A DNA stretch of 21,686 bases from Rhodocyclaceae bacterium (GTDB taxonomy: Bacteria; Pseudomonadota; Gammaproteobacteria; Burkholderiales; Rhodocyclaceae). Made by a program: the position numbers and the translations under genes. The stretch lies in contig JALNXH010000034.1 in the NCBI GenBank assembly GCA_023230455.1, positions 1 to 21,686 on the forward strand. The letters are read 5' to 3'. Of the stretch, positions 1 through 6,718 are shown in pieces (within the stretch, counting starts at the first letter, position 1; every line of letters begins with the position of its first letter). The notes beneath the pieces were generated by a model that had not been told where the DNA came from, searched no databases, and worked only from the letters and a program-made list of their open reading frames with translations.

Positions 1-214
1 GATACTGCGCCCAGTAGCCCAAATTCGCAGCCGTCCACGCACGGCTATATTCGGCGTCAATCTTCCGGTATTTCGCGTCATGCAGGCGCTTGTCTTTTTG
101 CCATCGACGATGACGCTCACGTTGGCATTCGGGTGCCGAGCAGAACGATTGATTCCGTATTTGAGGGCGCGGCGCAAATTCCTTGCCGCAGGCTGCGCAT
201 AGTTTCTTGGCCAT
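1..214 (-). CDS. Small zinc-finger protein of unknown function, 3' part outside window
   Basis: The 5' end of a minus-strand gene that runs off the left edge; 71 codons are visible. The start is ATG at 214-212, with a GGAG Shine-Dalgarno about 8 nt upstream on the minus strand. The protein begins MAKKLCAACGKEF and has cysteines at residues 6, 9, 25 and 30 (CxxC-x15-CxxxxC), which looks like a small zinc-binding knuckle. A very basic stretch follows (RERHRRWQKDKR), then a Tyr/Trp-rich segment. This suggests a nucleic-acid-binding protein. I do not recognise a named family. Proteins of this look are sometimes found next to transposases or in integrated elements, but nothing visible here proves that. 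The reading frame is well supported by the start signal and the continuous frame to the edge; the function is unknown. Confidence 0.7.
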   Translation of the reverse strand, partial: MAKKLCAACGKEFAPRPQIRNQSFCSAPECQRERHRRWQKDKRLHDAKYRKIDAEYSRAWTAANLGYWAQY

Positions 215-424
215 TGTTTGCTCCAGCTTGAAAGGAGCGCGAAACCTACGTGGCCAGATTAGTGAACCAGCTACTGCGGATCACTGGAGTGCCGATACGT
301 GTCTAGCTATGGATCGGGGCGTGAATCTCGGCGTGAAGATTCGAGGTGGCGACAAAACGGAGCCAAACCGTCGGGGACGACTGGGGACAAACGGAGGCAA
401 TTCGGAGACACTCAAAACAAAAAA
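215..424. other. Intergenic stretch without a supported gene
   Basis: This region between the zinc-finger gene and the terminator/tRNA block holds no convincing gene. Short open frames exist on both strands but lack a good ribosome binding site and read into the tRNA or terminator. The part next to 214 carries the Shine-Dalgarno of the zinc-finger gene, and its promoter is presumably here, but I could not pick out a convincing -10/-35 pair. Confidence 0.5.
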
Positions 425-442
425 AGCCGACTTTCGTCGGCT
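425..442 (-). terminator. Rho-independent terminator downstream of tRNA-Ser
   Basis: A 7-bp perfect stem (425-431 with 436-442, AGCCGAC/GTCGGCT) closes a 4-nt loop that reads GAAA on the minus strand. On that strand it is followed by a run of Ts (complement of the A-rich tract 414-424), the classic intrinsic terminator. It lies about 70 nt beyond the tRNA-Ser 3' end, so it most likely ends the tRNA transcript. On the plus strand only a weaker GTTTTG follows, so plus-strand termination is less certain. Confidence 0.85.
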
Positions 443-511
443 GTTTTGCTTCTGCTACGGCCTGCCACCTCGTGGATGATTTTGCCAAAGTTCATTAAAA
501 ATCAAGGTGCT

Positions 512-602
512 TGGCGGAGAGGGAGGGATTCGAACCCTCGTTAGGATATTATCCTAAACACGCTTTCCAGGCGTGCGACTTAAACCGCTCATCCACCTCT
601 CC
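512..602 (-). tRNA. tRNA-Ser (anticodon GGA)
   Basis: The minus strand folds as a class II tRNA. The 7-bp acceptor stem is GGAGAGG (602-596) with CCTCTCC (522-516). The anticodon stem is CACGC/GCGTG around the loop CTGGAAA, giving anticodon GGA, which reads UCC and UCU serine codons. There is a long variable arm (TTAGGAT/ATCCTAA) and a T-arm GAGGG-TTCGAAT-CCCTC. The CCA end is encoded (514-512). The long variable arm fits tRNA-Ser. It lies 66 nt downstream of nadC on the same strand and is followed by a terminator. Confidence 0.97.
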
Positions 603-637
603 GGACGTTTCTCGCAGTGCGAAAAACGGGAGGCGCG

Positions 638-643
638 ATTCTA
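638..643 (-). promoter_or_regulatory. Possible -10 element for tRNA-Ser
   Basis: On the minus strand TAGAAT sits about 36 nt upstream of the mature tRNA 5' end and is followed by a GC-rich discriminator (CGCGCC), as is usual for stable-RNA promoters. I see no good -35 hexamer at 16-18 bp, so the assignment is weak. The tRNA could instead be processed from a nadC read-through transcript. Confidence 0.3.
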
Positions 644-668
644 ACAGATCGGACCAGCGAGTGAGACG

Positions 669-1517
669 TTATCGCTCGACGTGGCGCAACGACAAATCGA
701 TGGCGTGCAGATCCTTTGTCAGGCAGCCGATCGAGATGCGGTCTACGCCGGTTTCCGCGATCGCCCTGACGGTATCCAGGCGTACTCCGCCGGAAGCCTC
801 CAATTGGGCGCGTCCATTGGTCATCGCAACGGCCTGACGCATCTGGTCCAGATCCATGTTGTCGAGCAGGATCAGCGAAGCGCTGGCGTCTAGCGCTTCG
901 CCCAACTGTTCCAGTGTTTCCACTTCGACCTGGATGAACACGTCACCGCGGCCGAGTGCTCTCGCTGCCGTCAGTGCAGCGGTAATGCCACCGGCAGCGA
1001 GAATGTGGTTTTCCTTGATGAGGATGCCGTCATAGAGCCCGAAGCGATGGTTGCTGCCGCCGCCACAGCGGACTGCATATTTTTGTGCCAAGCGCAGGCC
1101 GGGGACGGTTTTGCGTGTATCGACGATGCGGGCACGGGTGCCGTCAATGGCATCGACGTAGCGCCGCGTTGCGGTTGCAGTGCCGGAAAGCGCTTGAATG
1201 AAATTCAGCGCGGTACGTTCTGCTGTGAGCAAGGCGCGGGTTTCGGCTTCGATTTCACAAAGTGTTTGGCCGGCCGAGAGGCGATCGCCATCGCGAAACT
1301 TCCAGGCGATGCGCGCCCCGGGATCGAGGCGAAGGAAGCAGGCATCGAACCAGGCCGTCCCGCAAAGCACCGCATCTTCGCGGCTTACCACGATGCCGCG
1401 CGCAGTATGGCCGCCGGGCGTGAGCAGCGCCGTAAGGTCGCCGTTGCCGATATCCTCGGCGAGGCCGGCAAGGACGTTGCGCTCTACTTCTGCCGCGAGT
1501 GAGATCGAAAATTCCAT
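669..1517 (-). CDS. nadC: Nicotinate-nucleotide pyrophosphorylase (quinolinate phosphoribosyltransferase)
   Basis: Converts quinolinate and PRPP to nicotinate mononucleotide, CO2 and PPi in de novo NAD synthesis; cytoplasmic. The 282-residue length is normal for the family. Visible motifs are DTRKT (133-137), RCGGGSNHR (150-158), KENHI (167-171), the EVE and LLDN motifs near the barrel strands, and EASGGV and DRISIG near the C-terminus. These are the PRPP- and quinolinate-binding signatures. The frame stays open further upstream, but that part overlaps the divergent gene. ATG at 1517 has an AGGAG Shine-Dalgarno 10 nt ahead and gives the family's normal N-terminus. The gene is divergent from the glutamate-synthase-like gene across 54 bp and is followed by tRNA-Ser. 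No nadA or nadB is visible. Identification is firm. Confidence 0.96.
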   Translation of the reverse strand: MEFSISLAAEVERNVLAGLAEDIGNGDLTALLTPGGHTARGIVVSREDAVLCGTAWFDACFLRLDPGARIAWKFRDGDRLSAGQTLCEIEAETRALLTAERTALNFIQALSGTATATRRYVDAIDGTRARIVDTRKTVPGLRLAQKYAVRCGGGSNHRFGLYDGILIKENHILAAGGITAALTAARALGRGDVFIQVEVETLEQLGEALDASASLILLDNMDLDQMRQAVAMTNGRAQLEASGGVRLDTVRAIAETGVDRISIGCLTKDLHAIDLSLRHVER

Positions 1518-1571
1518 GCTATGGTGTCTCCTGAAAGGCGCACCAATTCTAGCATTCAAGGGAGGACCACC

Positions 1572-3065
1572 ATGGCTGAAATGCTTCTGGTCTCGCTGGG
1601 CGTGCTGTTTGCGCTGGCTATCGTCATCGTGCTGGCCTATTGGTATGTACGCGACGTTACACAGAAAAAACACTCCATCCTGCGCAACTATCCGGTCATA
1701 GGCCATCTGCGCTATTTCTTCGAGCAGCTCGGCGAGTATTTCCGTCAATATTTTTTCCTTGGTGATCGCGACGAACGCCCCTTCAATCGGGCGACGCGGA
1801 GCTGGGTGTATCGGATCGCTAAGAACGAGGGCGGGATAATCGGTTTCGGCACCACCTACGACAAACAGAGCCCCGGTGCTTTGTTGTTCGTGAATGCGCC
1901 GTTTCCGGTGCTGGAGGAGGATCAGTTGCCAACGCCGCCGCTGCTGATCGGCGAGGGTTACTGCAAGATGCCATTTGTCGGCCGTTCCATCGTGAACATC
2001 AGTGGCATGAGCTATGGTGCGATTTCACGGCCCGCCGTGCGGGCGCTTTCCCATGGCGCCGCCGAGGCCGGCTGTTGGATGGACACTGGCGAAGGCGGCC
2101 TTGCGCCCTATCATCTGGAAGGCGGCTGTGATGTGATGTTTCAGATTGGTACAGCCAAATACGGCGTGCGCGACGAGCACGGTCGCTTGTCGGCGGAAAA
2201 ACTCAAGGAGATCGCCGCTCACGAGCATGTGCGCGCCTTCGAGATCAAATTGTCGCAGGGTGCCAAACCGGGCAAGGGAGGGGTTCTGCCGGCCGCCAAG
2301 GTCACCGGGGAGATTGCCGGTATACGCGGTATTCCACCCGGAGTCGATTCGATTTCACCGAACCGGCATCCGGATGTCGCCAATGCTGATCAGCTGCTCG
2401 ACATGATCGAGCGCGTGCGCGACATCACCGGCAAGCCGGTCGGTGTGAAAACCGCCATTGGCGGCTGGGAGTTCATGCATGTTTTGGTGGAGGCGGTAGC
2501 GCGACGGGGGATTGCCAGCGCCCCCGATTTTCTTGCCATCGATGGCGGCGAGGGCGGTTCCGGGGCGGCGCCGCAGGCCTTGGCCGATCACATGGCGCTG
2601 TCGATCAACGAAGCGTTGCCGCGGGTAGTCGATGCGCTGATCGAGTCTGGACTGAAGGAGCGGGTTAAGGTGATCGCCGCCGGCCAGTTGGTGACCTCGG
2701 CGCGCGCGGCGTGGGCGCTCGCCTGCGGCGCGGATTTTGTGAATACAGCGCGCGGTTTCATGTTTTCTCTGGGCTGCATCCAGGCGCTACGCTGCCACAC
2801 CAACACCTGTCCGACGGGAGTGACAACGCATAACCTCAAGTTGCAGCGCGGGCTGGTGGTGGAGGAGAAATCCTTGCGGGTGGCCAGCTACTGCCGCAAC
2901 ATGAACAAGGAGATCGATATGATCGCCCACAGCTGCGGCTTGCGTCATGCGCGTGAGTTCCGCCGTGAGCACGTGCGTATTGTGCAGAGCCCGGGCCGCA
3001 GCTTGGCTTTGAACATGATCTATCCTTATCCGCAGATAGGATCGGGTGCCCAGCTAGCCGACTGA
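1572..3065 (+). CDS. Membrane-anchored FMN-binding glutamate synthase-family protein
   Basis: A 497-residue protein matching the FMN-binding synthase domain of glutamate synthase. It has neither the N-terminal glutaminase domain nor the C-terminal GXGXG domain. The N-terminus (about 5-25) is one hydrophobic membrane segment, probably anchoring a cytoplasmic catalytic barrel. Visible motifs are SGMSYGAIS, TGEGGLAPYH, KPGKGG, SPNRHPD, and DGGEGGSGAAP near residue 320. C402, C408 and C413 form the C-x5-C-x4-C pattern that binds the [3Fe-4S] cluster in GltB. The start is ATG 1572 with GGGAGG 7-12 nt upstream; the frame stays open to 1521, but that part overlaps the nadC control region. Its reaction in bacteria of this type is not settled; an ammonia- or partner-dependent oxidoreductase is an inference. 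Its stop overlaps the end of the convergent EamA gene by 12 bp. Confidence 0.9.
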   Translation: MAEMLLVSLGVLFALAIVIVLAYWYVRDVTQKKHSILRNYPVIGHLRYFFEQLGEYFRQYFFLGDRDERPFNRATRSWVYRIAKNEGGIIGFGTTYDKQSPGALLFVNAPFPVLEEDQLPTPPLLIGEGYCKMPFVGRSIVNISGMSYGAISRPAVRALSHGAAEAGCWMDTGEGGLAPYHLEGGCDVMFQIGTAKYGVRDEHGRLSAEKLKEIAAHEHVRAFEIKLSQGAKPGKGGVLPAAKVTGEIAGIRGIPPGVDSISPNRHPDVANADQLLDMIERVRDITGKPVGVKTAIGGWEFMHVLVEAVARRGIASAPDFLAIDGGEGGSGAAPQALADHMALSINEALPRVVDALIESGLKERVKVIAAGQLVTSARAAWALACGADFVNTARGFMFSLGCIQALRCHTNTCPTGVTTHNLKLQRGLVVEEKSLRVASYCRNMNKEIDMIAHSCGLRHAREFRREHVRIVQSPGRSLALNMIYPYPQIGSGAQLAD

Positions 3066-3932
3066 CGCTGCGCGCCGTCGTTCCAGCAGGGCAAGGCCGC
3101 CGCTGCTGGATGCGATCACGACCATGCCTGCGATGGCGAAAGCATCGGGCAGATGGTCGAAAAAAAGCCAGCCGAAGAAGGTCGCCCAGGCCAGTTGAAC
3201 GTAGAGGAACGGCGCCAGCGTCGAAGCCGGCGCATGGCGGAAGGCTCGCGTCAGCAGCAGATGTCCGCCGCCGCCGAGCATTCCCATCGCGATCAGTAGG
3301 GCGCTGTCGAAGCCGTCGACGGAAAATGGATGCCAGTAAAACGGCATTCCAGCAGATACCACGGCCGTTCCGGTCAGCGCGGTGAAGAAGACAAGCGCAT
3401 AGGTGTTCTCGCTGTCGGCCAGCATCCGCGTGTGCAGTTGGTAAATGCTGTAGCAGGCGGCTGTCCCCAGTCCGAAGAGTACTCCGGCGGTGGTGATACC
3501 ACTTCCCGGTCGTGCGATCAACAGCACGCCGGAGAACCCCGCCGCCACGGCGATCCAGCGTTCTACGCCGATGCGCTCACCGAGCAATGGTCCTGCGGCG
3601 ATGCTGACGATCAACGGCGACAGGAAGATGATTGCGGTGGTTTCCGCCAGTGGCATCGCGCGAAACGCCGCCATACCCAGCACGGTGGTGGCGATCAGCG
3701 TCAATCCCCGCATCGTCAGCGCCCAAGGGCGCTTCGTGCGCAGCAGGCTCCGTCCCATGGTCGGCCCAAGTAGAACGATCATCAGCAGGCAATGGATGGC
3801 GTAGCGGAACCAGACCATGACCAGCAGCGGCACGTGGGTCGACAGGTATTTGACGATGACATCGAGGCTGGCGAAGCAGACGATGGCCAGCAGTAGCAGC
3901 ACGATCCCGCGCAGGTGCTTCTGTTCAGGCAT
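3054..3932 (-). CDS. EamA/DMT-family transporter
   Basis: A 292-residue inner-membrane protein with about ten hydrophobic helices and the internal duplication of EamA domains, typical of drug/metabolite-transporter permeases (RhaT/YdcZ-like). The first half contains FASLDVIVKYL and RYAIHC and the second GVLFGLGTAACYSIYQL, typical of the two repeats. The substrate cannot be told from sequence; such proteins export amino acids, purines or other metabolites. The start is ATG 3932, which overlaps the end of nnr by 8 nt (ATGCCTGA), so translation is probably coupled. The frame continues upstream, but that part lies inside nnr. The C-terminus overlaps the convergent gene by 12 bp. Confidence 0.9.
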   Translation of the reverse strand: MPEQKHLRGIVLLLLAIVCFASLDVIVKYLSTHVPLLVMVWFRYAIHCLLMIVLLGPTMGRSLLRTKRPWALTMRGLTLIATTVLGMAAFRAMPLAETTAIIFLSPLIVSIAAGPLLGERIGVERWIAVAAGFSGVLLIARPGSGITTAGVLFGLGTAACYSIYQLHTRMLADSENTYALVFFTALTGTAVVSAGMPFYWHPFSVDGFDSALLIAMGMLGGGGHLLLTRAFRHAPASTLAPFLYVQLAWATFFGWLFFDHLPDAFAIAGMVVIASSSGGLALLERRRAASVG

Positions 3933-5391
3933 CCGCGATCCACTGGTTGAACGTTGCGCGTGCGGCGTCTGGAAGTTCCGATGCGGTGATGCCGACGGTG
4001 CCGCCACATGCTTCGGCGAGCCGGTCGGCGGCCGCACCATGCAGATGCACCGCGCCGATCAGTGCAGCGGTCGCCGGCCAGCCTTGGGCGAGCAGCGCGG
4101 CGGCAAAACCGGTCAGCACGTCGCCGCTGCCGGCCGCGGCCAGGCCCGGATTGCCGCTGGTATTGATCCGCCAATCGCCGCTGGCCGCAGCGACGATCGT
4201 GCCGCATCCCTTGAGTGCGACATCGGCATGGTAGCGGGCCGCCAGCTCAAGCGTGGAGGCGACTCGGTCGGCCTGGACGCTGTCGACATTTCGCCCGAGA
4301 AGTCGTGCGGCTTCCAGGGGATGCGGCGTCAGTACGGTGGCCGCCGTGCGCCGTGCGACCTGACGGACGAAACTCGGATGCATCGCGAGCAGGTTGATGC
4401 CGTCGGCATCGATCAGCAACGGCTTGTCGGCGGCGATCGCCTGGCGCAAATATTCGGCGGCCGCGGCCGAGTCGCCGAGGCCGGGGCCGACTGCCAGTAC
4501 GTCGGCGGTTGCGATTGCGTCGTCAATCCCGCGCAGCATGAGTTCGGGTTGGCCGGGATCGATCGCCAAGCGTTCGAGCATGCCGAGATACACCCGTCCT
4601 GCGCCCAACTTCAGTGCCGCCCGCCCGCTCAGCAAGGCCGCACCGGCAAGGCCGCTGGCGCCACCGATCACGGCCACCGATCCGTAGCTGCCTTTGTGGC
4701 TGTTGCGCCGTCGCGGGTGCAGTCGGTCGGCGAAATCCCGCTGTCCGATGATATGGCCGCGAGCGACGGTTTTCACCTCGTCGCCGAGTTGCAGGTCGGC
4801 GACGCTGAGCGCGCCGCAATGGTCAGGGCCGTCGAGGGTGAGCAATCCCGGCTTGAGCGCGATAAAAGTCAACGTGTGGCTGGCGCGGACCGCGGCACCG
4901 TAACGGCGTCCGCTGTTTGCATCCAGCCCCGAGGGACAATCGAGGGCTAGTATCGGGCCGCCGTAGGCATTGATCGCGCTCACCCATTCGCCATAGATGC
5001 CGTCGAGGGGGCGCGTGAGCCCGATGCCGAACAGCGCATCCACCACCACGCCATAGCGCCCGGGTGGAACCTCGCGATGTTCGCGTCCGCCCGCAGCACG
5101 CCAGTCATTCCAGGCGCGGAGGGCATCGGCCGGCATGCTCCCGGGATCGGCCCGCGAAACCACCAGCGGGCGCAGGCCGCGCTGATGCAACAGCCGCGCG
5201 GCGACGAAACCGTCGCCGCCGTTGTTGCCGGGGCCGGCAAAGATCAACGGGGCGGCGGCCAAACCGTGCTGAAGCCGGGCGATCAATTCGGCAGCGGCCT
5301 TGCCTGCACGTTCCATCAGCGGCGAATGGTCGGAAGCGTGCCGGCGTTCGAGGTCGCGCAGTTGGTCGGCGCGCAGGATGGGCTGGGACAT
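3925..5391 (-). CDS. nnr: Bifunctional NAD(P)H-hydrate epimerase / ADP-dependent NAD(P)H-hydrate dehydratase
   Basis: Repairs NADHX and NADPHX, the hydrated damaged forms of NAD(P)H. The N-terminal YjeF_N domain (about 1-215) epimerises R to S forms, with GPGNNGGDGF (53-62) and LDCPSGLDANSG. The C-terminal ribokinase-like domain (about 225-488) dehydrates the S form using ADP, with GSYGSVAVIGG, VGPGLGD, TPHPLEAARLLG, and GSGDVLTG at 421-428, where D424 is the expected catalytic aspartate. At 488 residues it has the usual length of the fused enzyme. The start MSQPILRADQLR is as in homologues; I see no strong Shine-Dalgarno. It is divergent from the M20 amidohydrolase gene and overlaps the downstream EamA gene. 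In many bacteria this gene neighbours tsaE or queG; here it does not. Confidence 0.96.
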   Translation of the reverse strand: MSQPILRADQLRDLERRHASDHSPLMERAGKAAAELIARLQHGLAAAPLIFAGPGNNGGDGFVAARLLHQRGLRPLVVSRADPGSMPADALRAWNDWRAAGGREHREVPPGRYGVVVDALFGIGLTRPLDGIYGEWVSAINAYGGPILALDCPSGLDANSGRRYGAAVRASHTLTFIALKPGLLTLDGPDHCGALSVADLQLGDEVKTVARGHIIGQRDFADRLHPRRRNSHKGSYGSVAVIGGASGLAGAALLSGRAALKLGAGRVYLGMLERLAIDPGQPELMLRGIDDAIATADVLAVGPGLGDSAAAAEYLRQAIAADKPLLIDADGINLLAMHPSFVRQVARRTAATVLTPHPLEAARLLGRNVDSVQADRVASTLELAARYHADVALKGCGTIVAAASGDWRINTSGNPGLAAAGSGDVLTGFAAALLAQGWPATAALIGAVHLHGAAADRLAEACGGTVGITASELPDAARATFNQWIADA

Positions 5392-5432
5392 GGCGGCGAT
5401 GGATTCGATTCGGGTGCGGGTGGTACATTATG

Positions 5433-5446
5433 GCGGCAATTGCCGC
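5433..5446. promoter_or_regulatory. Perfect 14-bp palindrome in the nnr / amidohydrolase divergent region
   Basis: GCGGCAATTGCCGC is a perfect inverted repeat between the two divergent genes. It lies next to TACATTATGG, which offers -10-like hexamers on both strands (TACATT plus, CATAAT minus). This could be an operator for a dimeric regulator. It could also be chance, or coding sequence if the amidohydrolase starts at 5430. Confidence 0.35.
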
Positions 5447-5456
5447 GAAATCGACC

Positions 5457-6665
5457 ATGGAACTCGAAGCCCTTCTTGACGAACTCAGCGCCCGGACGGC
5501 CGCTCTGCGGCGCGATCTGCATGCCCATCCGGAGTTGGCCTTCGCCGAGCGGCGTACTGCCGAGACGATCGCCGCCGAACTTGAACGGCTGGGCCTGGAA
5601 GTGTTCCGCGGCATTGCCCGTACCGGCGTGGTGGCGCGGCTGCGTTGCGGCGACGGCAAGCGCGCTATCGGTCTGCGTGCCGACATGGATGCGTTGCCGC
5701 TCGACGAGCTCAATACTTTCGCCCATCGTTCGAGCCATCCCGGACGCATGCACGCCTGCGGTCACGACGGCCACAGCGCGATGCTGCTCGGCGCGGCGGA
5801 AGCGCTGGCGCAGACGCGTCGTTTCGACGGAACGGTGTATTTTATTTTCCAGCCGGCCGAGGAGCACGAGGGCGGCGGCCGGGTCATGGTCGAAGAAGGG
5901 CTGTTCGAACGGTTCCCGATGGAGATGGTATTCGGTTTGCACAACTGGCCCGGCTTGCCCGCCGGCAGTTTCGGCGTCGTTGTGGGGCCGGTGATGGCCG
6001 GCGCCGACCGTTTCGAGATCACCGTCACCGGGCGCGGCGGGCACGCTGCGATGCCGCACCAGACGGCCGATACGGTGGTTGCCGGCAGTGCGCTGGTGCA
6101 GGCGCTGCAAACCCTGGTTGCGCGCAATTCCGATCCGCTCGATGCGCTGGTGCTCAGCGTGACGCGTTTCCACGCCGGCCATGCCGACAATGTCCTGCCC
6201 GAAGTGGCGACGCTTGGCGGCACGGTGCGCACGCTGCACAGCGAAGTACAGAAAAAGGCGGAAGAGGGCATGCAGCGCGTGTGCAGTGGGATTGCCTCTG
6301 CGTACGGAGTAACGATCGATTTGCGCTACGAGCGCGGCTATCCGCCGACCGTCAATGCCGCACAGGCGGCTGCGATCTGTAGCGCCAGCGCGACTGAGGT
6401 GGTTGGTGCCGAACGCGTTGATCGGACGTTGCGGCCGAGCATGGGCGCGGAGGATTTTTCCTATTTGCTGCAAGCCGTTCCCGGCTGCTACGTCTGGCTG
6501 GGGAACGGCTCTGGGGCCGGTGGCTGTACCTTGCACAGCCCGCATTACGATTTCAACGACGCCGTGATTGCCACCGGCATCCGCTATTGGGTCGCGCTGG
6601 CCGAGCGCGCGCTCGGCGGCCGAGAGCGGCATTCGGCAGGGACAGGAGGCTCGATACAGCGATGA
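5457..6665 (+). CDS. M20D-family amidohydrolase (hippurate hydrolase / N-acyl amino acid amidohydrolase type)
   Basis: A 402-residue di-metal amidohydrolase that probably removes acyl groups from N-acyl amino acids or related amides in the cytoplasm. Metal-site motifs are MHACGHDGH (98-106), PAEE (133-136), H162 in GLHNWPG, and a C-terminal HSPHYDFND. The lid domain carries GRGGHAAMP (192-200), and MGAEDFSYLL lies towards the end. The start is uncertain: ATG 5457 gives the family's usual N-terminus (MELEALLDELSART), while in-frame ATG 5430 would add nine residues that cover a palindrome and a -10-like sequence. Neither has a strong Shine-Dalgarno. The stop TGA (6663-6665) overlaps ATG 6662 of a mini-ORF leading into the GGDEF-EAL gene. 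The exact substrate cannot be told. Confidence 0.92.
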   Translation: MELEALLDELSARTAALRRDLHAHPELAFAERRTAETIAAELERLGLEVFRGIARTGVVARLRCGDGKRAIGLRADMDALPLDELNTFAHRSSHPGRMHACGHDGHSAMLLGAAEALAQTRRFDGTVYFIFQPAEEHEGGGRVMVEEGLFERFPMEMVFGLHNWPGLPAGSFGVVVGPVMAGADRFEITVTGRGGHAAMPHQTADTVVAGSALVQALQTLVARNSDPLDALVLSVTRFHAGHADNVLPEVATLGGTVRTLHSEVQKKAEEGMQRVCSGIASAYGVTIDLRYERGYPPTVNAAQAAAICSASATEVVGAERVDRTLRPSMGAEDFSYLLQAVPGCYVWLGNGSGAGGCTLHSPHYDFNDAVIATGIRYWVALAERALGGRERHSAGTGGSIQR

Positions 6666-6718
6666 AAACAGCCAGTGGATTTGTGCGTGGCGGTCTCGGC
6701 AGGCGTTCCATATCTTGA
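6662..6718 (+). CDS. Possible 18-codon leader ORF before the GGDEF-EAL gene
   Basis: ATG 6662 overlaps the amidohydrolase stop (ATGA) and opens a short frame encoding MKTASGFVRGGLGRRSIS, ending at TGA 6716-6718. That TGA overlaps a TTG codon at 6715 (TTGA), the only good start in the GGDEF-EAL frame here. An AGGAGG at 6644-6649 lies 12 nt before the ATG, farther than ideal. It may be a coupling peptide that delivers ribosomes to the TTG start, or the sign of a 1-nt sequencing or natural frameshift. The peptide is not recognised. Confidence 0.35.
   Translation: MKTASGFVRGGLGRRSIS

Noticed and set aside
299..837. Open frames across the tRNA-Ser region ending or starting with WRRGRDSNPR and MAEREGFEPS
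   Set aside because: These are antisense translations of the tRNA-Ser gene, a well-known annotation artefact, and have no ribosome binding site of their own.
3817..4950. Plus-strand frame of 377 codons opposite nnr and the EamA gene
   Set aside because: Antisense to nnr, whose motifs are complete; composition is typical of a shadow frame.
5316..6632. Minus-strand frame of 438 codons opposite the amidohydrolase
   Set aside because: Shadow of a gene with intact metal-binding motifs; no family resemblance.
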